A DNA stretch of 5,370 nt. It comes from an uncultured Hyphomicrobiales bacterium. Its GTDB lineage: Bacteria; Pseudomonadota; Alphaproteobacteria; Rhizobiales; Xanthobacteraceae. Below are positions 1 to 5,370 of the stretch, piece after piece. The notes under the pieces are model-generated. The model was not told the origin of the DNA. It saw only the letters and a list, made by a program, of their open reading frames with translations, and did no database searches. Position 1 is the stretch's first letter. Each line of letters starts with the position of its first letter. Position numbers and translations under genes: made by a program. The DNA is taken from contig CAITEM010000609.1 of NCBI GenBank assembly GCA_903891395.1, positions 1-5,370 of the forward strand, read 5' to 3'.

Positions 1-556
1 CATCGATGCGCTGGCCGATTCCGTGGCGGCCAAGCAGATCACCGCCTGGCTGTCGGACGAGCCGATGATCTACGACAAGCTGACGCCGTTCGAATATCTC
101 GAATTCGTCGCCGGACTGTGGCGCATCGATACGGCCGCCGCCGAGCGTAGCGCCAACGAGTTGCTCGACTGGCTCGGGCTGGCGCCGCACGCGCATGAGC
201 GCTGCGAAGGCTTCTCCAAAGGCATGCGGCAGAAAGTGGCGCTGGCCGGCGCATTGGTGCACGAGCCGAAACTCATCATTCTCGACGAACCCTTGACCGG
301 GCTCGATGCCGGTTCGGCGCGGCAGGTCAAGAACGTGCTCAAGGAGCGCGTGCGTGCCGGCGGCACCGTCATCATGACGACGCATATCCTCGAAGTCGCC
401 GAGCGCATGGCCGACCGCATCGGGGTCATCGCGCATGGCCGCCTGATCGCCGAGGGCACGCTCGACGAATTGCGCCTGATGGCCGGCAAGACTGAAAGCC
501 TGGAGGACACCTTCCTCACGTTGGTTGCCGACGCGCCGGCCGTGGCTGCCGAGTGA
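1..556 (+). CDS. ABC transporter ATP-binding subunit, 3' part (5' end outside window)
   Basis: Nucleotide-binding subunit that would hydrolyse ATP on the cytoplasmic face to drive the permease encoded next. The frame is open from base 2 and gives 184 codons; numbering below starts there. Visible in order: a Q-loop region WLSDEP (residues 16-21), the signature FSKGMRQK (71-78), Walker B LIILDEP (91-97), D-loop LTGLD (98-102) and the H-loop histidine in TTH (126-128). Walker A is absent only because it lies left of the window; whole members of the family are usually about 230-250 residues, so roughly 50-70 are missing. An in-frame GTG at base 23 is not a believable start, since the conserved fold begins before it. 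The Q-loop position carries Asp (D19) instead of Gln. The gene ends in TGA overlapping the permease start, implying one transcript and coupled translation. It resembles ABC-2/CcmA-type exporter ATPases; the substrate cannot be inferred. Confidence 0.95.
   Translation, partial: IDALADSVAAKQITAWLSDEPMIYDKLTPFEYLEFVAGLWRIDTAAAERSANELLDWLGLAPHAHERCEGFSKGMRQKVALAGALVHEPKLIILDEPLTGLDAGSARQVKNVLKERVRAGGTVIMTTHILEVAERMADRIGVIAHGRLIAEGTLDELRLMAGKTESLEDTFLTLVADAPAVAAE
553..556 (+). promoter_or_regulatory. GTGA stop/start overlap coupling the two ABC genes
   Basis: The permease GTG (553-555) overlaps the ATPase TGA (554-556). No AGGA-type ribosome site is visible in the roughly 20 bases before 553, so reinitiation by ribosomes finishing the ATPase is the simplest reading. 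This decides the permease start. Confidence 0.75.
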
Positions 557-2067
557 GCCAGCCCGCGACGCTCACTTGGCTGGCGAGCCATGAGTTGCGG
601 CTGAGCTGGCGCGACTGGCTGTCGCTGATGACGGCCGGCCGCCGCCATCGTCTCCGGACCGTCACCATCGCGCTGATCGTGTTCGCCGGTTTCGTCCATC
701 TGCTGGCCTGGTCGATGGTCGGCCCTTACGCCAATGCCGCGCCGGACAAGGCGACGCTGGTGGTCGTCAGCGGCTGCATTCTGTTGTCGTGGTCGCTGCT
801 GCTGTCGCAGGCGATGGAATCGGTGACGCGCGCTTTCTACACGCGCTCCGATCTCGATTTGATTTTGGCGTCGCCAGTGAGTCCGCGCAAAGTCTTCTCG
901 ATCCGTATCGCGCGCATCGCCGGCTCGGTGTCCCTGATCGCGATGCTGCTGGCGTCGCCCTTCATCAACGTGCTGGCGGTGCTCGGCGGTGCGCGCTGGC
1001 TTGCCGCCTATGGCGTGGTCGCGGCGATGGGCGCGGTAGCGGCGGCTTTGGCGGTGGCGCTGACGGTCGCGCTGTTTCGCCTCATCGGCCCGAAGCGCAC
1101 GCGGCTGATCGCGCAGATCGTCGCCGCGGTGATCGGCGCATCTTTCGTCATTGGTCTGCAGGTCGCGGCGATATTGTCCTATGGCAGCCTGTCGCGCTTT
1201 GCGCCGCTGCAATCCGAATGGTTGATCGCGCGGGCGCCGGGCGCGGACAGCGCGCTGTGGTGGCCGGCACGCGCGGCGCTGGGTGACCCTGCCGCGCTGG
1301 CGGCGGTCATGGTCTTGAGCGTCGCGATCCTGGCCGCAGCGATTGCGGTGTTCTCCATCCGCTTCGGCGAGCACGCCACGGCCGCCATGGGCGTCTCGAA
1401 CACCGTGGTCCGGCACCAGGCGTCGCGGGGCTTTCGCCGCCGCTCGCCGGCCAGCGCGCTGCGGCGCAAGGAATGGGCGCTGCTGATCCGCGATCCCTGG
1501 CTGATGTCGCAGACGCTGATGCAGATTCTCTATCTGCTGCCGCCGGCCTTGATGCTGTGGCTCAGTTTTCGCGACAGCGGCACCGCACTGGTCGTCGTGG
1601 TGCCGGTCGTGGTGATGGCAGCAGGGCAGCTCGCGGGCGGCCTGGCGTGGCTGTCGATCTCGGGCGAGGACGCGCCGGATCTGGTCGCGACCGCGCCCAT
1701 TACCGGCCGCCAGCTTACCTGGGCGAAGGTCGAAGCGGTCATCGGCAGCGTCGCCGCCGTCTTCGCGCCGCTGGTCGTGGCGTTGGCGTCGCCGGTCGCG
1801 GCCGTCGTATGCGCTTTGGGTGTGCTCGTTGCGGCGGCCTCGGCCACGCATATCCAGCTTTGCTTCCGCGTGCAGGCCAAGCGCAGCCAATTCCGCCGCC
1901 GTCAGACCTCGTCGCGGGTCGCGACCTTTGCCGAGGCGTTCTCGTCGATCGGCTGGGCGGCCGCCGCGGCGCTGGTCGCCGGTGGCAGTTGGCTGGCGCT
2001 GTTCCCGGCCTTGATCGCGCTCGGCGTTCTTGCCGGCGTGCGGGCAATCGCGCCAAAAGTCGCTTAG
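553..2067 (+). CDS. ABC-2-like transporter permease with two related halves
   Basis: Integral membrane subunit of 504 residues, expected to form the translocation path with the upstream ATPase. Hydrophobic segments lie at about residues 38-58, 68-86, 122-144, 150-177, 184-210, 247-268, 323-338, 345-368, 395-430 and 466-498, so roughly 10-12 membrane helices; basic linkers occur near 286-306 and 440-456. The two halves look like copies of one domain: RDW at 20-22 matches RDPW at 313-316, and residues 102-126 align without gaps to 376-400, sharing D, L, P, R, G, S and V. The GTG start at 553 was chosen because it overlaps the ATPase stop (GTGA, 553-556). No Shine-Dalgarno is obvious before it, which fits translational coupling; the next in-frame ATG, at residue 26, would lose the first RDW motif. 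The ABC permease role is strongly supported by context and membrane pattern; the substrate is unknown. Confidence 0.9.
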   Translation: MSQPATLTWLASHELRLSWRDWLSLMTAGRRHRLRTVTIALIVFAGFVHLLAWSMVGPYANAAPDKATLVVVSGCILLSWSLLLSQAMESVTRAFYTRSDLDLILASPVSPRKVFSIRIARIAGSVSLIAMLLASPFINVLAVLGGARWLAAYGVVAAMGAVAAALAVALTVALFRLIGPKRTRLIAQIVAAVIGASFVIGLQVAAILSYGSLSRFAPLQSEWLIARAPGADSALWWPARAALGDPAALAAVMVLSVAILAAAIAVFSIRFGEHATAAMGVSNTVVRHQASRGFRRRSPASALRRKEWALLIRDPWLMSQTLMQILYLLPPALMLWLSFRDSGTALVVVVPVVVMAAGQLAGGLAWLSISGEDAPDLVATAPITGRQLTWAKVEAVIGSVAAVFAPLVVALASPVAAVVCALGVLVAAASATHIQLCFRVQAKRSQFRRRQTSSRVATFAEAFSSIGWAAAAALVAGGSWLALFPALIALGVLAGVRAIAPKVA

Positions 2068-3281
2068 GCGCGTGACGCGCGATTGCGCCAGCGCAGCACC
2101 AGCCAGCCGATCAGGACAACGTTGAGCAGGTTCGAGCCGACGCCGACCGAGAAGGCCGGCGCGTAGTAGCCGTAATGATCGTACAGCAGTCCGGCCAGCC
2201 AGCCGCCGAACGCCATGCCGAGCCCGGTGAACAGCAGCAGCGTTGGAATGCGCCAGGACGCTTCCGAGGCGGGAAACAATTCGCGCGCCGCCAGCACGTA
2301 GGCGGGAATGATGCCCGAAAAGCCAATGCCGAACGCCGCCGACACGGTGAACAGTCCGGCCTCGCTTTGTGTGAACAAGAAACCCGCCATGGCGAGCGCC
2401 TGCCACGCCGAACCGATCAAGATGGTCGTCAGCCCGCCGATCTTGTCCGAGATCACGCCCCACGCTTGGCGACTCAGGAACGCGGTGCCGAGCAGCATCG
2501 AGAGCATGAGCGCGCTTACCGAGCGGCTGATACCGAGGTCGCTGCAGAACGCGACCAGGTGGCCCTGCGGCATCGACATCGGGATGCAGCACAGAAGCGG
2601 CGCGATGCACATCAGCACGAAGATGGTGTTCGACGGCAGACCGAGCACGCGCGGCCTTGCGCCGCCGGTCACCACGGCCGGATGAATGACTTCGGGCGGA
2701 TGGCTGAAATAGATCAGCGCCAGCGGCACCACGACGACGATCTCGGCCGCGGCGTACCACAGCATCGCCGAGCGCCAGCCATAGGTTGAAATGACGCGCT
2801 CGAAAATCGGCGGCCAGATCGCGCCGGCGAGATAGCTGCCGCTCGAGATCAGCGCGAGCGCCGAGCCGCGCCGTTTGTCGAACCAGCGGCTGACGTAGAG
2901 GTAGAGCGGGGCATTGATGCCCGCGAGCCCGATCAGGCCGATGAACAGGCCGTGGCCGATCCACAGCGGCCAGGGCGGCCCCAGCGTCGAGATGGTCAGG
3001 CCGAGCCCGATCATGAGCGCGCCGAAAATCACGGTCCAGCGTGTGCCGATCTTGTCGGCGATGCGGCCCATGACGATGCCGCCGAGACCGGAGCCGAGCC
3101 AGGCCAGCGAACTCGCCAGCGCGGGGATGGAGCGCGCGCCTTCGACTTCGGCGGCAATGTCCTTGAGGCCGACGGCGGTGATCCACGCTGCGCCAAAAGC
3201 CATAAGCATCGTGAAGAGCGCCGCCATGGCGACGGTCCAAGACCTTTTGGTCTCGATCGAGACGATTGGAGAGTGCAACAT
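2064..3281 (-). CDS. Major facilitator superfamily transporter (monocarboxylate/OFA-like)
   Basis: Inner-membrane secondary carrier of 405 residues, a normal length for a 12-helix MFS protein. The loop between helices 2 and 3 carries motif A, GRIADKIGTR (72-81), and a degenerate second copy, GVISDKIGG (275-283), lies in the equivalent loop of the C-terminal half. WFDKRRGSALAL (133-144) and YGWR (167-170) are typical of monocarboxylate and oxalate/formate-type MFS carriers, so an organic acid substrate is plausible but unproven. The start at 3281 (ATG) has no Shine-Dalgarno: the bases before it read TCTCCTCATCA on the coding strand. The next in-frame ATG, at 3227 (residue 19), would still leave helix 1 almost whole and has only a weak GGA before it, so the start is uncertain. 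The gene converges on the permease with overlapping stops and is divergent from the oxidoreductase gene across a 665-base gap. Confidence 0.93.
   Translation of the reverse strand: MLHSPIVSIETKRSWTVAMAALFTMLMAFGAAWITAVGLKDIAAEVEGARSIPALASSLAWLGSGLGGIVMGRIADKIGTRWTVIFGALMIGLGLTISTLGPPWPLWIGHGLFIGLIGLAGINAPLYLYVSRWFDKRRGSALALISSGSYLAGAIWPPIFERVISTYGWRSAMLWYAAAEIVVVVPLALIYFSHPPEVIHPAVVTGGARPRVLGLPSNTIFVLMCIAPLLCCIPMSMPQGHLVAFCSDLGISRSVSALMLSMLLGTAFLSRQAWGVISDKIGGLTTILIGSAWQALAMAGFLFTQSEAGLFTVSAAFGIGFSGIIPAYVLAARELFPASEASWRIPTLLLFTGLGMAFGGWLAGLLYDHYGYYAPAFSVGVGSNLLNVVLIGWLVLRWRNRASRA
2068..2080. other. GC-rich dyad at the junction of the convergent genes
   Basis: GCGCGT and ACGCGC flank a single G immediately after the permease TAG, inside the last codons of the MFS gene. 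In RNA the loop would be about three bases. No T-run follows on the plus strand; on the minus strand a TTTT comes only after nine more bases (complement of 2055-2058). It may help end or stabilise both messages, but it is not a classical intrinsic terminator. Confidence 0.3.
3240..3263. repeat. Overlapping palindromes at the 5' end of the MFS gene
   Basis: AGACC-TTTT-GGTCT (3240-3253) overlaps a perfect 14-base palindrome GTCTCGATCGAGAC (3250-3263), so the GTCT arm is shared by both. They fall in codons 7-14 if translation starts at 3281, but would be wholly upstream if it starts at 3227. In that second case they could be an operator or leader structure. The symmetry is seen directly; any function is inference. 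Confidence 0.4.
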
Positions 3282-3336
3282 TGATGAGGAGACCCGGCTG
3301 GCAAATCCCTTCTACACGCCGCACAAAATTTGACCA

Positions 3337-3352
3337 CCCATGCGAACGTGGG
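3337..3352. repeat. Short inverted repeat upstream of the MFS gene
   Basis: CCCATG and CGTGGG flank CGAA, giving a six-pair stem with one G-T pair when read on the plus strand. It begins 56 bases upstream of the MFS ATG and directly follows TTTGACCA. This is a plausible operator position for the MFS gene, but the repeat is short enough to be chance. Confidence 0.3.
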
Positions 3353-3475
3353 ACTGCCATCTCTGCTGCAGTGCGGGAGAACGGTGCACCGATTTCGTGA
3401 CAACGGACACCACGAGGCCCCACCACCTCACGTCAAGGCGGATGCCATCGTTGGCGATTTGCGATGAGCCATTGA

Positions 3476-3529
3476 CGGTCGCGGCTGACCGCTCGGAGCG
3501 GTTTAGAAATATTCCTCGAATGAGCGAGG
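3476..3529. repeat. Cluster of three inverted repeats, two mutually exclusive
   Basis: CGGTC (3476-3480) pairs with GACCG (3487-3491). ACCGCTC (3488-3494) pairs with GAGCGGT (3496-3502) around one central G, a 15-base palindrome. CCTCG (3514-3518) pairs with CGAGG (3525-3529) around AATGAG. The first two share bases 3488-3491, so only one can form in RNA at a time. No T-run follows, so a terminator is unlikely. Operator sites or part of a small structured RNA are possible; neither is shown. Confidence 0.4.
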
Positions 3530-3656
3530 CCGAATTGAATGAGATTTTGCTTTGACTGTTTCGATGGCTACCGGAGCCCCGATTTTGAAAAACAGAAATA
3601 TGAGCCTGTTACGTTCTTGCGTGCGGCCTCGGTTGTCACGAATTGAGATGTCCGCT

Positions 3657-3674
3657 GCGCCGCTTCGGCGGCGC
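3657..3674 (+). other. Stable hairpin with UUCG tetraloop
   Basis: GCGCCGC (3657-3663) and GCGGCGC (3668-3674) close a TTCG loop. A C(UUCG)G loop on a seven-pair all-GC stem is among the most stable small RNA hairpins. The next T-run (3702-3707) is 27 bases downstream, too far for a standard intrinsic terminator. No gene ends just before it on the plus strand. It may be an RNA structural element or an intergenic repeat unit. Confidence 0.5.
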
Positions 3675-3725
3675 TGAGAAGGGAAGTTCTTTTGGAGGCT
3701 CTTTTTTGCTGCGTCCAGGCTGAGG

Positions 3726-3746
3726 CGCGCAGCGTTAGCTGCCGCG
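3726..3746 (+). other. Hairpin with GTTA loop
   Basis: CGCGCAGC (3726-3733) pairs with GCTGC-C-GCG (3738-3746), with one bulged C, around GTTA: an eight-pair stem. It lies inside a larger nested symmetry (GGAAGTT 3682-3688 with AACTTCC 3781-3787; TTTTGG 3690-3695 with CCAAAA 3752-3757). Structure is seen in the sequence; function is not known. Confidence 0.35.
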
Positions 3747-3813
3747 TTGCGCCAAAATGCGTCGGATGCGGTTGCGGAGAAACTTCCTTCTACCCCGCAT
3801 ACCCACAACGAAA

Positions 3814-3842
3814 TTGACCACAGGGCCTTGTGGTGTCAGCAT
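3814..3842 (+). promoter_or_regulatory. Candidate promoter with a dyad between -35 and -10
   Basis: TTGACC (3814-3819) matches five of six bases of the sigma-70 -35 box. CAGCAT (3837-3842), 17 bases on, is a weak -10 that keeps the key A2, A5 and T6. The spacer holds the near-palindrome CCACAGGGCCTTGTGG (3818-3833), symmetric except for one G-T position. A protein bound there would sit on the promoter, so it could be an operator. It lies about 105-130 bases upstream of the oxidoreductase ATG. Confidence 0.35.
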
Positions 3843-3861
3843 TTATTCGGTTCCAACCGCT

Positions 3862-3890
3862 TTGCGTCCGGTCCGGCAAGCCTATATGAC
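3862..3890 (+). promoter_or_regulatory. Second weak candidate promoter for the oxidoreductase gene
   Basis: TTGCGT (3862-3867) is followed after 17 bases by TATGAC (3885-3890); TATATG at 3883 is an alternative -10. Each hexamer matches the sigma-70 consensus only partly. Its position would give a leader of about 50 bases. The -10 alternatives overlap an ATG (3886) that opens a 13-codon frame ending at 3927. Confidence 0.25.
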
Positions 3891-3935
3891 AAGGCACGGG
3901 CGCATCTCTGTTTCTGCCGCGTTGTAACGGCCCTC

Positions 3936-3939
3936 AAGG
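3936..3939 (+). promoter_or_regulatory. Ribosome binding site for the oxidoreductase
   Basis: AAGG lies seven bases before ATG at 3947, a normal Shine-Dalgarno spacing. It supports that start over later in-frame ATGs such as residue 33. Confidence 0.6.
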
Positions 3940-3946
3940 TCATCTG

Positions 3947-5370
3947 ATGACGCTTCGACCCGTCAGCCTCGACGATAAATACGACCTGAACCAGTCGCAC
4001 GTCCTTGTGACCGGCTATCAGGCATTGATCCGCGCCTGCCTGATGCAGAAGGAGCGCGACCGTCAGGCCGGGCTCAACACTGGCGGCTATCTGACCGGCT
4101 ATCGCGGCTCACCGCTCGGCGGTCTCGACCAGCAGTTCATGCGCGCAGGCCGCCAACTGTCGGCCGCCGACATCAAGTTCCAGCCAGGCATCAACGAGGA
4201 ACTGGCCGCCACCGCGCTCTGGGGAACGCAGCAGGCGGAGTTGCGCGGCGAGGGCAAGTTCGATGGCGTGTTCGGGCTCTGGTATGGCAAGGGCCCCGGC
4301 GTCGACCGCTCCGGCGACGTCTTCCGGCACGCTAATTTCGCCGGCACCTCGAAGAACGGCGGTGTGCTTGCCTTGATGGGCGACGACCACACCGCCGAGT
4401 CTTCTACCACCGCGCATCAGTCCGAATTCCACTTCGTCGACGTGATGATGCCGATCCTCAATCCAGCCGGCGTGCAGGAGATCATCGACTACGCGCTCTA
4501 CGGCTGGGCGATGTCGCGCTACACCTCGACCTGGACCGCGCTGAAGTGCATGCACGACACCGTGGAGTCGACCGGCGTGGTTGACGGCCGTCTCGACCGC
4601 GTGAAACTCATTGCGCCGACAGATTTCGCGATGCCGCTGGGCGGTCTCAACATCCGCCTCGGCGACACCGTGCTCGGCCAGGAAGCGCGGCTGCACGACT
4701 TCAAGCGCGACGCCATGCTGGCCTTCGTGCGCGCCAACAAGATCAACCACATCATCACCTCCGGCGGCCGTACGCCCAAAATCGGCATCATCACCACCGG
4801 CAAGTCTTACCTCGACGTGCGCCAGGCGCTCGACGAACTCGGCATCGACGAGTTGAAGTGCAACGATCTCGGCATCCGGCTGTTCAAGCTCGGCTGCGTC
4901 TGGCCGATTCCGCGCCAGGATTTGCTGGAGTTCGCCGCCGGCCTCGATCTCATCATCGTGGTCGAGGAAAAGCGCTCGCTGATCGAAGTCCAGGTGCGCG
5001 AAGAGCTTTACGGCACCGCCAATCAGCCGGTCTGCATCGGCAAGAAGGACGAACAGGGCCGCTGGCTGTTCCCGGTCAAGGGTGCGCTCGATCCCAACGA
5101 CATCGCGGTCTGCATCGGCGATCGGCTGTTGCGCTACGGCGCCAACGAAGAACTCGCCGCCAGCGTCGCGCGGCTGAAAGCGGCGCAGCGCGCCCTCAAC
5201 GAAACGCTCGATGTCGGCGTGCGCATTCCTTATTTCTGCTCGGGCTGTCCGCACAACACGTCGACCCGCGTGCCGGAAGGCAGCCGCGCCTATGCCGGCA
5301 TCGGTTGCCATTACATGGCGCAGTGGATGGACCGCGAGACGGTCGGTTACACGCAGATGGGCGGCGAGGG
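3947..5370 (+). CDS. Indolepyruvate ferredoxin oxidoreductase, N-terminal part (3' end outside window)
   Basis: Thiamine-diphosphate enzyme that oxidatively decarboxylates indolepyruvate and related aryl-pyruvates to aryl-acetyl-CoA with ferredoxin as electron acceptor, a step in aromatic amino acid breakdown. The window gives 474 complete residues. The N-terminal pyrimidine-binding type domain shows GGYLTGYRGSPLGGLD (46-61), FQPGINEELAATALWG (78-93, with a Glu likely to contact the cofactor) and YGKGPGVDRSGD (113-124). A transketolase-C-like domain follows at about 275-400. The region entering the TPP domain has CSGCPHNTSTRVPEG (431-445), GIGCHYMA (451-458) and MGGEG at the edge. These match the fused IorA-IorB single chain of about 1,150 residues known in proteobacteria, so over half the protein lies beyond the window. 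The ATG at 3947 is chosen for its AAGG seven bases before. The reading frame is intact. Substrate preference among aryl-pyruvates is not settled by sequence. Confidence 0.95.
   Translation, partial: MTLRPVSLDDKYDLNQSHVLVTGYQALIRACLMQKERDRQAGLNTGGYLTGYRGSPLGGLDQQFMRAGRQLSAADIKFQPGINEELAATALWGTQQAELRGEGKFDGVFGLWYGKGPGVDRSGDVFRHANFAGTSKNGGVLALMGDDHTAESSTTAHQSEFHFVDVMMPILNPAGVQEIIDYALYGWAMSRYTSTWTALKCMHDTVESTGVVDGRLDRVKLIAPTDFAMPLGGLNIRLGDTVLGQEARLHDFKRDAMLAFVRANKINHIITSGGRTPKIGIITTGKSYLDVRQALDELGIDELKCNDLGIRLFKLGCVWPIPRQDLLEFAAGLDLIIVVEEKRSLIEVQVREELYGTANQPVCIGKKDEQGRWLFPVKGALDPNDIAVCIGDRLLRYGANEELAASVARLKAAQRALNETLDVGVRIPYFCSGCPHNTSTRVPEGSRAYAGIGCHYMAQWMDRETVGYTQMGGE

Larger units (their letters stand above)
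3282..3946. other. 665-base intergenic region, no credible gene, many small inverted repeats
   Basis: This gap separates the divergent MFS and oxidoreductase genes. It has several AT-rich patches, unlike its neighbours. Open frames exist at 3340-3555 (+, 71 codons), 3503-3808 (-, 101 codons) and 3747-3947 (+, 66 codons). I do not call them genes: they lack ribosome sites, their third-position G/C is near even rather than strongly biased, and none resembles a family I know. The region holds inverted repeats at 3337-3352, 3476-3502, 3514-3529, 3657-3674, 3726-3746 and 3818-3833, a six-T run at 3702-3707, and candidate promoters for the oxidoreductase near 3814 and 3862. A promoter for the MFS gene is not clear; the best minus-strand candidate (TGGTCA then TAGAAG, 16-base spacer, around 3310-3337) is weak. 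Confidence 0.7.

Noticed and set aside
70..3426. An 1118-codon open frame on the minus strand
   Set aside because: It lies antisense to both ABC genes and in another frame of the MFS gene. Its translation is rich in Arg, Ala and Gly without domain motifs, the usual by-product of strong third-position G/C bias.
3340..3555. A 71-codon plus-strand frame in the intergenic region
   Set aside because: No Shine-Dalgarno is present, its ATG is inside an inverted repeat, and its codon use is unlike the neighbours. The helical-looking tail RMSEAELNEILL is not enough to support a gene.
3657..3707. UUCG hairpin plus T-run as an intrinsic terminator
   Set aside because: The T6 run is 27 bases beyond the stem, and no plus-strand gene ends upstream within the region.
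3503..3808. A 101-codon minus-strand frame in the intergenic region
   Set aside because: It has no ribosome site and near-even third-position G/C, and no family resemblance. It overlaps several palindromes, which suggests non-coding constraint.
3282..3946. tRNA, CRISPR array or insertion sequence in the intergenic gap
   Set aside because: There is no cloverleaf with a GTTCRA T-loop, no regularly spaced repeats, and no transposase remnant or convincing terminal inverted repeats with target duplication.
3747..3947. A 66-codon plus-strand frame whose TGA overlaps the oxidoreductase ATG by one base
   Set aside because: It begins with TTG, has no ribosome site, and spans the candidate promoters. 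The oxidoreductase has its own AAGG, so the TGATG overlap is probably chance.
4109..5311. A 400-codon open frame on the minus strand
   Set aside because: It is the antisense shadow of the oxidoreductase, whose plus-strand frame carries clear family motifs.

Overview
The window looks like chromosomal DNA from a GC-rich alphaproteobacterium, most likely of the Hyphomicrobiales (Bradyrhizobium / Rhodopseudomonas / Xanthobacteraceae type). The grounds are strong G/C bias at third codon positions, long antisense open frames caused by that bias, and a single-chain indolepyruvate ferredoxin oxidoreductase of the kind common in that group. The taxonomic call is inference from style and protein resemblance, not a search result.

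Layout. Positions 1-2067 (+) hold a two-gene ABC transport operon: the 3' part of an ATP-binding subunit, cut by the left edge, whose stop overlaps the GTG start of a 504-residue permease. The permease appears to consist of two diverged copies of one membrane domain. On the opposite strand, 2064-3281 (-) encodes a 405-residue MFS transporter; its stop codon overlaps the permease stop, so the two genes converge with no spacer. Positions 3282-3946 are a 665-base intergenic region between the divergent MFS and oxidoreductase genes. I see no credible gene there, but it is rich in small inverted repeats and contains candidate promoter and operator sites. From 3947 to the right edge (+) lies the N-terminal 474 residues of a fused indolepyruvate ferredoxin oxidoreductase.

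How the parts may work together. The ABC pair probably forms one membrane exporter with unknown substrate. The oxidoreductase should convert aryl-pyruvates from aromatic amino acid breakdown to aryl-acetyl-CoA. The divergent MFS carrier resembles carboxylate carriers by its motifs, so it could move a related acid, but only gene order and family resemblance support that link. No mobile element, CRISPR array, tRNA or rRNA was seen. The window is mostly ordinary; the points worth a second look are the internally duplicated permease, the overlapping convergent stops and the structured intergenic region.
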